Assembly (NCBI RefSeq): GCF_030581075.1
Contig: NZ_JAUQSW010000001.1
Location: 62,001 to 126,000, forward strand
Reading direction: 5' to 3'
From: Hymenobacter cheonanensis
GTDB lineage: Bacteria > Bacteroidota > Bacteroidia > Cytophagales > Hymenobacteraceae
Length of the DNA: 64,000 nt
Below, piece by piece: positions 24,720 through 32,260 of this stretch. The notes beneath the pieces are model-generated. The model saw only the letters and a program-made list of their open reading frames with translations, was not told where the DNA came from and did not search any database. Each line of letters opens with the position of its first letter. Position 1 is the first letter of the stretch. The translations under genes were made by a program, and so were the position numbers.

Positions 24720-27347
24720 ATGATTTCTTTCTTCTCTCAGGGGCAAGCTGCGGCGCGCGTAGCCGGCCAGCTGGGCCTGGGGCTGCTGCTGGGGCTAGCC
24801 CTGCCACTGGCCGGCGCGGCCCAAACGGCGCCGCCCCTTGCTACCTCGGCCGCCGACGCGGCGGGGCCGCTGCTCACGCCCGACCAGTTTCTGGGCTATA
24901 AGCTGGGCAGCCAGTTTACGCCGCAGGCCGATGTGCTGCGCTACGCGGCCCACGTGGTGGCCCACTCGCCCGGCCAAATGCGCATTACGCGCTACGGCCA
25001 GACCTATGAGCGGCGCACGCTGGAAGTAGTTGAAATCGGCAGCGCCGAAAACTTCGGGCGGCTGGCTGCTATTCAGCAGAATGACCGCCGCCTGGCCAGC
25101 CTCGAAAGCGGCGCCGCCGACCGCCAGCTGCCGGCCGTGTGCTGGCTCAGCTACAACGTGCACGGCAACGAGGCGGTGAGTTCGGAGGCGGTAATGCAGG
25201 TGCTTTACGACCTGGCCAACCCCCAGGACACCCAGATGCAGGACTGGCTCAAAAACACGGTTATCGTGGTGGACCCCTGCGTGAACCCCGACGGCCACGA
25301 CCGCTACGTGAACTGGTACAACCGCGTGCGCAACCAGCGCGTGAACGCCAGCCCCGACTCGTGGGAGCACCACGAGCCCTGGCCCGGTGGGCGCTACAAC
25401 CACTACTACTTCGACCTGAACCGCGACTGGGCCTGGCAAACCCAGCAGGAAAGCCGCCAGCGCATTGTGCTCTACAACAAGTGGCTGCCCCAGGTGCACG
25501 CCGACTTTCACGAGATGGGGCCGAACAACTCGTACTACTTCTCGCCGGCGGCCAAGCCCTACCACCAGGATATTACGCCCTGGCAGCGCCAGTTTCAGAA
25601 CGTGATTGGCGACTACAACCGCGCCACCTTTGACAAGAACAACTGGCTCTACTTCACCCGCGAGGTCTATGACCTGTACGCGCCGACCTACGGCGATACC
25701 TGGCCCAGCTTCAACGGCGCCATCGGCATGACCTACGAGCAGGGCGGCGGCGGCCCGGCCGGCGTGGCCTATGCCCGCATCGACGGCGACACGCTGACGC
25801 TGGCCCAGCGCATTGCGCACCACCACGCGGCCAGCCGGGCCACCATTCAGGCCACCGCCGAGCGCCACGACGACCTGCTGCGCGAGTTTCAGAGTTACTT
25901 CACCACGGCCAAAACCAGGCCCGGCGGCACCTACAAAACCTACGTGCTAGCCTCGGGCAACGACCCCGGCCAGCTGCGCATGCTGACGCAGTACCTGGAG
26001 CGCCAGAACATCAGCTACGGCTTTGCGCCCAAGCAGCTCAAAACCAAGGGCTACAGCTACGCCAGCGGCAAAACCGAGGACATAACCGTGCAGCCCCACG
26101 ACGTGCTGGTGAGCATGTACCAGCCCAAATCGACCCTGGTAAAAGTGCTGTTTGAGCCCCGCCCGCAGCTCGAAGACTCGCTTACTTACGACATTACCTC
26201 CTGGGCCTTGCCCTACTCGTTTGGCGTGAAGGCCTACGCCCTCGCCCAGCGCCTCGATGCCAGCGGCCCCACCCCTAGCCAGCCCGTGGTAAAGGGCAGC
26301 GCGGCCGCCGATGCCCGGCCCTACGCCTACCTCGCCCGCTGGAACAATTTGCAGGATGTGCGCTTTCTGAGCAAACTTTTGCAGCAGAAGGTGAAGGTAC
26401 GCTTTGCCGAGCAGGCCTTTGAGGCCGAAGGGCAGAAATATGCGCCCGGCACGCTCATCATCACGCGCACCGGCAACGAGGCGCTGGGCCCCAGATTCGA
26501 CCAGCTCGTGCGGGCGCAGGCCGACTCGGCCGGCTCGGTGGTGCAGGCTGTAAAAACGGGCTTTTCGACCACGGGCCACGACCTGGGCTCGGGCTCGGTA
26601 CACTTTGTGAAGACGCCCACCGTGGCCGTAGTGGCCGGCCCCGGCGTCGATGCCACGGCCTTCGGTGAGGTGTGGCACTTCTTCGAGCAGCAGCTCGGCT
26701 ACCCGATTACGGTGCTCGGCACCGATTACCTGAGCCGGGTGAGCATGTCGAAAATCGACGTGCTTATCCTGCCCGATGGCAATTACCAGGACATTTACCC
26801 CACTGCGGCCCTCGAAAGCCTCAAGGCCTGGGTGCGCGGCGGCGGCAAGCTCATCGCGATGGAGGGCGCCATGAAGTTTCTGGCCAATAAGAAGGATTTC
26901 CTGCTCAAAGCCAAAACCGCCGACTCGGTGGCCGTGCGCAAGGCCGAAGCCGCCAACCCCTACGCCACGCTGCGCCGCTACGGCGCCGCCGACCGCGAAA
27001 ACACCGAGGACCAGGCGCTCGGCACCATCTACCGCGTGCAGCTCGACAACACCCACCCGCTGGCCTTCGGCTACGGCGACACCTACCCGGCTCTCATTCG
27101 CACACCCCTCAGCTACAGGTTCTTAGGCAAAGGCGGCTGGAACGTGGGCGTTATCAAGAAAAACGGCTACTACGCCGGCTTTGCGGGCACCAAGGCCCGC
27201 AAGGAGCTGGTCGATACCTTCGTGCTGGGCGAGCAGGACCTCGGGCGCGGCCAGATTGTGTACCTCGGCGACAACCCGCTGTTCCGCGCCTTCTGGCAAA
27301 GCGGCAAGCTGCTGTTTGGCAACGCCGTGTTCCTGGTAGGGCAGTAA
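24720..27347 (+). CDS. Large secreted M14-family zinc carboxypeptidase
   Basis: This is an 875-residue exported metallopeptidase. A signal peptide (hydrophobic LGLGLLLGLALPLAGAAQ) precedes the M14 catalytic domain. Zinc ligands lie in NVHGNE (H148, E151) and a later His in HADFHEMG (H260 or H264), and the catalytic Glu is in GMTYEQGG (E340). DPCVNPDGHDRY and LNRDWAW are also typical. The C-terminal half (about 420-875) includes a glutamine-amidotransferase-like segment (VLILPDGNY, WVRGGGKLIAMEG), often seen in large Bacteroidota M14 proteins. The ATG at 24720 is preferred because it creates the signal peptide; the upstream in-frame extension overlaps the amidase gene. Confidence 0.92.
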   Translation: MISFFSQGQAAARVAGQLGLGLLLGLALPLAGAAQTAPPLATSAADAAGPLLTPDQFLGYKLGSQFTPQADVLRYAAHVVAHSPGQMRITRYGQTYERRTLEVVEIGSAENFGRLAAIQQNDRRLASLESGAADRQLPAVCWLSYNVHGNEAVSSEAVMQVLYDLANPQDTQMQDWLKNTVIVVDPCVNPDGHDRYVNWYNRVRNQRVNASPDSWEHHEPWPGGRYNHYYFDLNRDWAWQTQQESRQRIVLYNKWLPQVHADFHEMGPNNSYYFSPAAKPYHQDITPWQRQFQNVIGDYNRATFDKNNWLYFTREVYDLYAPTYGDTWPSFNGAIGMTYEQGGGGPAGVAYARIDGDTLTLAQRIAHHHAASRATIQATAERHDDLLREFQSYFTTAKTRPGGTYKTYVLASGNDPGQLRMLTQYLERQNISYGFAPKQLKTKGYSYASGKTEDITVQPHDVLVSMYQPKSTLVKVLFEPRPQLEDSLTYDITSWALPYSFGVKAYALAQRLDASGPTPSQPVVKGSAAADARPYAYLARWNNLQDVRFLSKLLQQKVKVRFAEQAFEAEGQKYAPGTLIITRTGNEALGPRFDQLVRAQADSAGSVVQAVKTGFSTTGHDLGSGSVHFVKTPTVAVVAGPGVDATAFGEVWHFFEQQLGYPITVLGTDYLSRVSMSKIDVLILPDGNYQDIYPTAALESLKAWVRGGGKLIAMEGAMKFLANKKDFLLKAKTADSVAVRKAEAANPYATLRRYGAADRENTEDQALGTIYRVQLDNTHPLAFGYGDTYPALIRTPLSYRFLGKGGWNVGVIKKNGYYAGFAGTKARKELVDTFVLGEQDLGRGQIVYLGDNPLFRAFWQSGKLLFGNAVFLVGQ

Positions 27348-27356
27348 AACTACCCA

Positions 27357-27419
27357 GACAAACCAAAAAAGGCCGTCATGCTTCACTTTGTTCAGCATGA
27401 CGGCCTTTTTTGGTTTGTC
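27357..27419. terminator. Bidirectional terminator with REP-like core
   Basis: The 26-bp arms (27357-27382, 27394-27419) are perfect reverse complements around an 11-base loop. A-rich and T-rich outer parts flank a GGCCGTCATGCT core. It separates the convergent M14 peptidase and reductase genes. The GTCATGCT...AGCATGAC core matches the outer ends of the intergenic REP-like family. Confidence 0.88.
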
Positions 27420-27436
27420 AACTGCTTAGGACATTC

Positions 27437-28087
27437 TCAATAAGCCGCTGTGAAGCGCTGGCGGCTGTGCTTCGGCTGCTCCAGCTCGTCGAGCACGGCC
27501 ACGGCCAGGTCTTCGCCCGAAAGAATGCTGCGGCCTTCGGTGTTAAATACCGGGCTTTCAGTGCCCAGGCGGTAGTGGCCGGTGCGGCCGGTGTCGATGC
27601 CGGGGTGCATCTCGATGGCGGGGCTGAAGAACGTCCAGTCGAGCTGAGTGTTCTGCTTCAGCTCGTTGAGGTAGTCGCGGGCGGCTAGGGCCCCGGGCTT
27701 GATATTAGCCGGAAAATCGGGACCATCTACCAGCTGCTGGCCATTGATAAACAAGCTGCCGGCCCCGCCGATGGCAAACAGGCGCGGCACGCCGGCCGCC
27801 ACCGTCGCCTTTTCGATGGCCCGCGAGCCGGCCAGGAAATCGTCGTAGAGGTTGGGGTTGGTCCAGCCCGCGCTGAAGGCGTTGAGCACCACCTCGTGGC
27901 CCGCCAGCTCCTGGGCTAGCTGCTCGGGGTTATTTACATCGCCGGTTACCACGGTTAGGTGGTCGTTCTTTTCGGTGAGCTTGGCCGGGTCGCGCACAAT
28001 GGCCGTAACCTGATGGCCGCGCGTGAGGGCTTCGTGCAGCAGGCGCGAACCAACGAAGCCGGTAGCACCAAGGAGGGCAATTTTCAT
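27437..28087 (-). CDS. NAD(P)-dependent reductase (YwnB/NmrA-like)
   Basis: This is a 216-residue atypical short-chain dehydrogenase with a Rossmann motif at the very start (MKIALLGATGFVGS, GATGFVG at 7-13) and the YwnB-like pattern NAFSAGW, RLFAIGGAGSL and DWTFFSPA. Such proteins bind NAD(P) and are often redox- or quinone-responsive. The ATG at 28087 is chosen because it starts the Rossmann strand. Upstream are a -7 element (28151-28158) and a perfect palindrome (28172-28198). The gene encoding an Rrf2 regulator lies immediately upstream on the same strand, as in the ywnA-ywnB arrangement of Bacillus. Confidence 0.9.
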   Translation of the reverse strand: MKIALLGATGFVGSRLLHEALTRGHQVTAIVRDPAKLTEKNDHLTVVTGDVNNPEQLAQELAGHEVVLNAFSAGWTNPNLYDDFLAGSRAIEKATVAAGVPRLFAIGGAGSLFINGQQLVDGPDFPANIKPGALAARDYLNELKQNTQLDWTFFSPAIEMHPGIDTGRTGHYRLGTESPVFNTEGRSILSGEDLAVAVLDELEQPKHSRQRFTAAY

Positions 28088-28150
28088 ACGTTCAGTATTG
28101 AGAGTTAGTAAATTAAGGCACGCACCGTTGGCAAGCCAGCGCGGCGGCTG

Positions 28151-28158
28151 CAAAGGTA
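28151..28158 (-). promoter_or_regulatory. -7 promoter element TACCTTTG
   Basis: A full TAnnTTTG match, 63 bases before the reductase ATG at 28087. The palindrome at 28172-28198 lies where the upstream half of this promoter should be. Confidence 0.7.
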
Positions 28159-28171
28159 TACCGTAACAACT

Positions 28172-28198
28172 CTATTGTAACTACTATTGTTACAATAG
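28172..28198. promoter_or_regulatory. Predicted Rrf2 operator palindrome
   Basis: CTATTGTAAC and GTTACAATAG form perfect 10-bp arms around a 7-base spacer. The site is AT-rich in a GC-rich region, lies 13 bases upstream of the reductase -7 element and 16 bases after the stop of the Rrf2 gene. Its position would block the promoter when bound. Binding by the neighbouring Rrf2 protein is an inference. Confidence 0.65.
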
Positions 28199-28214
28199 GT
28201 CGCAAAAAAAAGCG

Positions 28215-28643
28215 CTAGCCCACCAGCTCGCTCATACCGGCCGCCACCTGGGCCACGCTCACGCCGGCCAACTGCTGCTCCAGCGCGGCCTGGGCGCGGC
28301 GCAGCGTGTCGTCGAGCGCCACCTGAATATTGCGGCCCACCGGGCATTTGGGGTTGGGCTTGTCGTGCACGCTAAACAGGTCGCCCTCCACCACTTCCAC
28401 GGCCCGGTACACATCGAGCAGCGTGATATCGGCGGCGGCGCGGCGCAGGTACGTGCCGCCCACGGCCGCGCGCACTTCCACTAGCCCCGCTTTTTTGAGC
28501 TGGCCCAGGATGCGCCTGATTACCACCGGGTTGGTATTGACGCTGCCCGCCATGCGGTCCGACGTCAGCAGCTCGCCGGCGGGCGTCACGGCCAGCAGCG
28601 TGAGCACGTGCACGGCTACGGAAAATCGGCTGCTAATCTGCAT
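28215..28643 (-). CDS. Rrf2-family transcriptional regulator
   Basis: This is a 142-residue winged-helix regulator: MQISSRFSVAVHVLTLLAV, then the recognition region TSDRMAGSVNTNPVVIRRIL and the wing VGGTYLRR. It has a single cysteine (C100, in PNPKCPVG) in place of the three-cysteine iron-sulfur loop of IscR/NsrR. It therefore fits the YwnA/HypR group, which senses oxidants through thiols. It probably represses the reductase gene just downstream through the palindrome at 28172-28198. Two further genes lie upstream on the same strand with 12-base gaps, so it may be the last gene of an operon. Confidence 0.93.
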   Translation of the reverse strand: MQISSRFSVAVHVLTLLAVTPAGELLTSDRMAGSVNTNPVVIRRILGQLKKAGLVEVRAAVGGTYLRRAAADITLLDVYRAVEVVEGDLFSVHDKPNPKCPVGRNIQVALDDTLRRAQAALEQQLAGVSVAQVAAGMSELVG

Positions 28644-28655
28644 ACGGCTAGGGGG

Positions 28656-29015
28656 TTACTCGGCAGCTTCCTGCAACTCGGCCCGCAGGGCCTTGGGCAA
28701 GGCGGCCACAATGAGCTGGTACGAGCCGGTGAGCCACTCGCGCAATTGCGCATCGGTAGCGCCGGTGCCCACGAGCACCGTATTCCAGTGCTTTTTATTC
28801 ATGTGAAAGCCGGGCAGCACGTAGTCGTAGCGCTCGCGCAGCTCCACGGCCCGCTCGGGCTCGCACTTCACGTTGAAGCTCTCGAAGGTTTGCAAGTTGG
28901 TGAGAGCGAATATCTTGCCGCCCACCTTAAACACCAGCGTATCGGGGCCGAAGGGCGTTTCTTCCGTGGTGCCGGGCAGGCTCAGGCAGAAGTCGCGGTA
29001 GTCTTCGATGTTCAT
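28656..29015 (-). CDS. MmcQ/YjbR family protein
   Basis: This is a 119-residue protein of the MmcQ/YjbR family (CyaY-like fold, DNA-binding-like surface). The family pattern is clear: FCLSLPGTTEETPFGPDTLVF, then KIFALTN, then PGFHMNKKHWNTV and the C-terminal LIVAALPKALRAEL. The biochemical role of the family is unknown. It stands 12 bases upstream of the Rrf2 gene and 12 bases downstream of a small membrane protein gene, pointing to a three-gene transcript. Confidence 0.93.
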   Translation of the reverse strand: MNIEDYRDFCLSLPGTTEETPFGPDTLVFKVGGKIFALTNLQTFESFNVKCEPERAVELRERYDYVLPGFHMNKKHWNTVLVGTGATDAQLREWLTGSYQLIVAALPKALRAELQEAAE

Positions 29016-29027
29016 GCGGCCAGCTTT

Positions 29028-29204
29028 TTAGCGCAAAAACCAGCGGTAGAGCAGCACGCACAAGCCCACTAGAAACATGGCCATGCTCAGCTTATTGATG
29101 AAGTGCATGGTGCGCAGGTTGAAGTTCGTCTTGCGGCTAGGGTCGTTGCCCCGAAAGAAATAACCGAGGGCGGGACCGAAGTTAAAAAGGTTTTTACCGT
29201 TCAT
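29028..29204 (-). CDS. Small single-pass membrane protein (DUF6728-like)
   Basis: This is a 58-residue protein with a positively charged N-terminal half (YFFRGNDPSRKTNFNLRTMH) and one C-terminal transmembrane helix (LSMAMFLVGLCVLLYRWF). It resembles the DUF6728 family of Cytophagales, from memory, so the name is tentative. The ATG at 29204 is preferred; a TATCTTGG -7-like element (29225-29232) lies 20 bases upstream. It would be the first gene of the transcript containing YjbR and Rrf2. The function is unknown. Confidence 0.7.
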   Translation of the reverse strand: MNGKNLFNFGPALGYFFRGNDPSRKTNFNLRTMHFINKLSMAMFLVGLCVLLYRWFLR

Positions 29205-29308
29205 GACAGGGCGAAATGGGTGTGCCAAGATAACACTGCCCGGGCCGGAAAGATTAGCAAAAATCCGGATTTATTCGGTGGTGCGGCGGCCCTGGCCGGC
29301 CTGGCCGA

Positions 29309-29316
29309 TAGCTTTG
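29309..29316 (+). promoter_or_regulatory. -7 promoter element TAGCTTTG of dctA
   Basis: A full TAnnTTTG match, 34 bases before the ATG of the dicarboxylate transporter gene. Confidence 0.65.
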
Positions 29317-29350
29317 CGGCACTTGTGCGAGCCACTGGCCTTTTCCACTT

Positions 29351-30700
29351 ATGAAACGTTTTTCTTCTAACCTCACCGTGCAGGTGCTGGCGGCTATTGC
29401 GCTGGGCGTGCTGGTGGGCGGCCTGTTTCCGCAGTTCGGCGCGGCCCTCAAACCCCTGGCCGACACGTTTATCAGCCTCATCAAGATGCTGATTGCGCCC
29501 ATCATTTTCCTGACGGTGGTGCTGGGCATTGCGGGCATGGGCAGCCTCCAGAAGGTGGGCCGCGTGGGCGGCAAAGCGCTGCTGTATTTTGAAGTCGTGA
29601 CCACGCTAGCCCTGGCCATCGGCATCGGGGTGGCCAACCTTACGCAGCCGGGCGCGGGCGTGCAGGCCACCGCCCAGGCCGTGCTGCACGACAGCAGCAA
29701 AACGGCCGAGGCCGCCAAATTCACCACCCAGGCCGGCGAGATGAATTGGGTCGAGTTCTTCACCCACATCGTGCCCGACAACGTGGTGGGCGCCTTCGCC
29801 AAGGGCGACATCTTGCAGGTGCTGCTGTTTTCGGTGCTGTTTGGGCTGGCGCTCAACCGGCTAGGGGCACCGGCCCAGCCGCTGGTCAAGACGTTCGACC
29901 GACTCTCGCACGCCATGTTTGCGGTGCTGGCCCTGGTGATGAAGCTGGCGCCCATTGGGGCGTTCGGGGGCATGGCCTTCACTATTGGCAAGTATGGGCT
30001 GGCCACGCTGCTGCCGCTGGGCAAGCTCATGCTGGTGGTATACGCCACCATGTTTCTGTTCATTTTTGGGGTGCTCAACCTCATTTTGCGCGCCTACAAG
30101 CTGCGGCTGGGGCCTTACCTGCGCTTTATAAAAGAAGAGATTTTGCTGGTGCTGGGCACCTCCTCGTCCGAGTCGGCCCTGCCGCGCATGATTGACAAAA
30201 TGGAGCGCTACGGCTGCTCGCGCTCGGTGGCGGGGCTGGTTATTCCGACCGGCTATTCATTCAATCTCGATGGCACATCCATCTACCTTTCTATCGCGGT
30301 TATCTTTCTGGCCCAGGCCTTTAACGTGCCGCTTTCGTTCACGCAGCAGCTCTCACTGATTGCCATTCTGGTGGTTACGAGCAAGGGTGCGGCGGGCGTC
30401 ACGGGCTCGGGCTTTATTGTGCTGGCCTCTACCCTGGCGGCCACCAAGGCCATTCCGGTCGAGAGCGTGGCGCTGCTGCTTGGGGTCGACCGCTTCATGA
30501 GCGAGGCACGGGCCATCACCAACGTCATCGGCAACGGCGTGGCCACGCTGGTTATCGCCAAAAGCGAGGGCGAGTTTGACGAGGCCCGCCACCAGCTAGC
30601 CCTGCAAGGCCGCGCCGTGCCCGAAGAGCGGCGCCCCACGCCCGTGGCCGCCCTGCCCCGCGTAGAGCTGCCTCACGAAGCAGAGCTGGGCCAGGATTGA
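29351..30700 (+). CDS. dctA: C4-dicarboxylate:cation symporter DctA
   Basis: This is a 449-residue member of the glutamate/dicarboxylate symporter family in the inner membrane, with eight helices plus two re-entrant hairpins. The transport-core motifs are present: the serine-rich [20 protein letters not shown] in helix 7, [17 protein letters not shown] in hairpin 2, and [17 protein letters not shown] in helix 8. The last two match the DctA branch better than the glutamate branch, so succinate, fumarate and malate are likely substrates. The hydrophilic C-terminal tail (about 415-449) is ordinary. It is divergent from the YjbR operon and is followed by a secreted NTF2-like gene. Confidence 0.92.
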   Translation: MKRFSSNLTVQVLAAIALGVLVGGLFPQFGAALKPLADTFISLIKMLIAPIIFLTVVLGIAGMGSLQKVGRVGGKALLYFEVVTTLALAIGIGVANLTQPGAGVQATAQAVLHDSSKTAEAAKFTTQAGEMNWVEFFTHIVPDNVVGAFAKGDILQVLLFSVLFGLALNRLGAPAQPLVKTFDRLSHAMFAVLALVMKLAPIGAFGGMAFTIGKYGLATLLPLGKLMLVVYATMFLFIFGVLNLILRAYKLRLGPYLRFIKEEILLVLGTSSSESALPRMIDKMERYGCSRSVAGLVIPTGYSFNLDGTSIYLSIAVIFLAQAFNVPLSFTQQLSLIAILVVTSKGAAGVTGSGFIVLASTLAATKAIPVESVALLLGVDRFMSEARAITNVIGNGVATLVIAKSEGEFDEARHQLALQGRAVPEERRPTPVAALPRVELPHEAELGQD

Positions 30701-30748
30701 TTTTTACTAATTTGCTTCGCCTATGCCAGCCGCCCGTTTTTTACGCTT

Positions 30749-31219
30749 ATGAAAAATCGTTTCGCCGCCCTGCTGCTTAGCTGCCTGCTAGGCCCCGCAG
30801 TTGCCGCCCACGCCCAAACCGCCTCCGCCGAAACCCAGGACGTGCGGCAAACCATCACCTCATTCTTCGATGGCATGCGGCGCGGCGATAGCACGCTGGT
30901 GCGTAGCACCCTGGCCCCGGGCGCAGTTTTTCACGCCCTCGGCACCAAGCCCGGCCAGCCCACCACCCTGGAAACCGAGCGAATAACTGATTTCCTGAAG
31001 GCCGTGGCCACGCCCCACCCCGCCGTGTGGGACGAGCGGGTGCAGTTCGAGCGCGTGCTCATCGATGCCAACTTGGCCAGCGTGTGGGCGCCCTACGAGT
31101 TTTACCTGGGCCCCAAGTTCAGCCACTGCGGCTACGATTCCTTTCAACTGGTGAAGCTGGCCGGCGGCTGGAAAATCGCCCATATCATCGACACGCGGCG
31201 CAAGGAGCAGTGTAAGTAA
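30749..31219 (+). CDS. Secreted NTF2-like protein
   Basis: This is a 156-residue exported protein. A signal peptide (MKNRFAALLLSCLLGPAVAAHAQ) is followed by a SnoaL/NTF2-like domain (VRQTITSFFDGMRRGDSTLV, FHALGT, then VWAPYEFYLGPKFSHCGYD and the strand KLAGGWKIAHIIDTRR). The fold forms a cone-shaped pocket; members may be enzymes or binding proteins, so no activity is claimed. It lies 48 bases after dctA on the same strand and converges with the PhyH-like gene, 11 bases away. Confidence 0.85.
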   Translation: MKNRFAALLLSCLLGPAVAAHAQTASAETQDVRQTITSFFDGMRRGDSTLVRSTLAPGAVFHALGTKPGQPTTLETERITDFLKAVATPHPAVWDERVQFERVLIDANLASVWAPYEFYLGPKFSHCGYDSFQLVKLAGGWKIAHIIDTRRKEQCK

Positions 31220-31230
31220 GTTCCTCCCAA

Positions 31231-31965
31231 CTACGCTACGACCCTAGTGCCCAGCGGTTGGCGCTCGCGCCAGGCTAACCCGGCGGGCAATTCCACCGCG
31301 GAAAATTCGAGATGAATGACCCGGCGTGGGCGGTCGCTGGTACTGCGGTTGGATGCGTGCAGCAGCAAGGGCTTCATCAGCATGGCGCTACCGGCGGGCA
31401 CGGGGCACACTGTTGCCGCCGCCGTGTGGCTAGCAATAGTTTCGGCGGGTACCACCCCGTGGCGGTGCGAGCCGGGCACCACTTTGAGCGCGCCGTTGCT
31501 GGCATCGCACTCGTCGAGGTGCAGGCGAATGGTAACGGTGTTTTCCAGCACCGCTACCGGAGGCTGCACGGCCACCCAATCCGCCTTGGCAGTCCAGGGG
31601 CCAAAACCGGGCAGGTCGGCACGCCGGTCTACGTTCACCATCAAATCCTGGTGCCAGGCCACAAGCCAATTCGATTGCGCAGGCTTATCGAAATAAATGG
31701 CCTTGGTGAGGTGGCAGCCGGCCGGAAATAGCTCGGCTAGCAACGCCTGAAGCGCGACTGTATGCAGCAGGGGCACTAAAGCAGGTATTTCGCCCAGCAA
31801 GTTGCGGATGGCAAACACGTCCTGGCTTCGCCGAAAATTGGGGCTAGCGGCGGGCGCCGTTTCAATGCAGCTTAGCAGGGAGGCTATTTCGTCTAGGGTA
31901 TAGAGTTGAGGTACAAGCGCGAAGCCTTGTTCCTGTAAGTGCTGGAGTGCTACCATAGTGCGCAT
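31231..31965 (-). CDS. Phytanoyl-CoA dioxygenase (PhyH)-family oxygenase
   Basis: This is a 244-residue Fe(II)/2-oxoglutarate-dependent dioxygenase. The iron triad is visible: H105 and D107 in AWHQDL and H203 in LLLHASNRS, with an Arg just after for 2-oxoglutarate. GALKVVPGSHRHG is another PhyH hallmark. The substrate is unknown; bacterial members hydroxylate small molecules. The ATG at 31965 comes one base after the stop of the upstream gene (TAATATG), which implies translational coupling. It is the last gene of the run ispG - unknown - this gene. Confidence 0.9.
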   Translation of the reverse strand: MRTMVALQHLQEQGFALVPQLYTLDEIASLLSCIETAPAASPNFRRSQDVFAIRNLLGEIPALVPLLHTVALQALLAELFPAGCHLTKAIYFDKPAQSNWLVAWHQDLMVNVDRRADLPGFGPWTAKADWVAVQPPVAVLENTVTIRLHLDECDASNGALKVVPGSHRHGVVPAETIASHTAAATVCPVPAGSAMLMKPLLLHASNRSTSDRPRRVIHLEFSAVELPAGLAWRERQPLGTRVVA

Positions 31966-31966
31966 A

Positions 31967-32245
31967 TTAATCACCAAAAGCTACTAGCCCGCAATCAGCC
32001 GCAAACGCCTGCTTCAGTATGCTGGCTAGGTTAGGAATAGCGGCCGTGACAGCAGGCGTCAGCAACGCGCATTTATGCTCTATGTTCTGACTTATCCACC
32101 GAAACTTCCCATAATAATCGAGGTGATTTTCGATTATTTTTAATTTACGGGCTTCTTCAAACTCTTCATACTCAATACCGCCCGCATAGCCCAAGCCCCG
32201 GGCGTGCATCGGCTTTTCGTCGGGAATAAAGCGGAAGTCAAGCAT
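31967..32245 (-). CDS. Uncharacterised protein between ispG and PhyH genes
   Basis: The 92-residue soluble protein has no recognised domain. It starts MLDFRFIPDEKPMHARGLG, has a charged helical middle (YEEFEEARKLKIIENHLDYY) and ends in a hydrophobic helix. It lies 15 bases after ispG and one base before the PhyH-like gene, so it is part of that transcript. The DNA is visibly more AT-rich than ispG. I cannot assign a function. Confidence 0.65.
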   Translation of the reverse strand: MLDFRFIPDEKPMHARGLGYAGGIEYEEFEEARKLKIIENHLDYYGKFRWISQNIEHKCALLTPAVTAAIPNLASILKQAFAADCGLVAFGD

Positions 32246-32260
32246 GGCTCCTGCTTAAAA

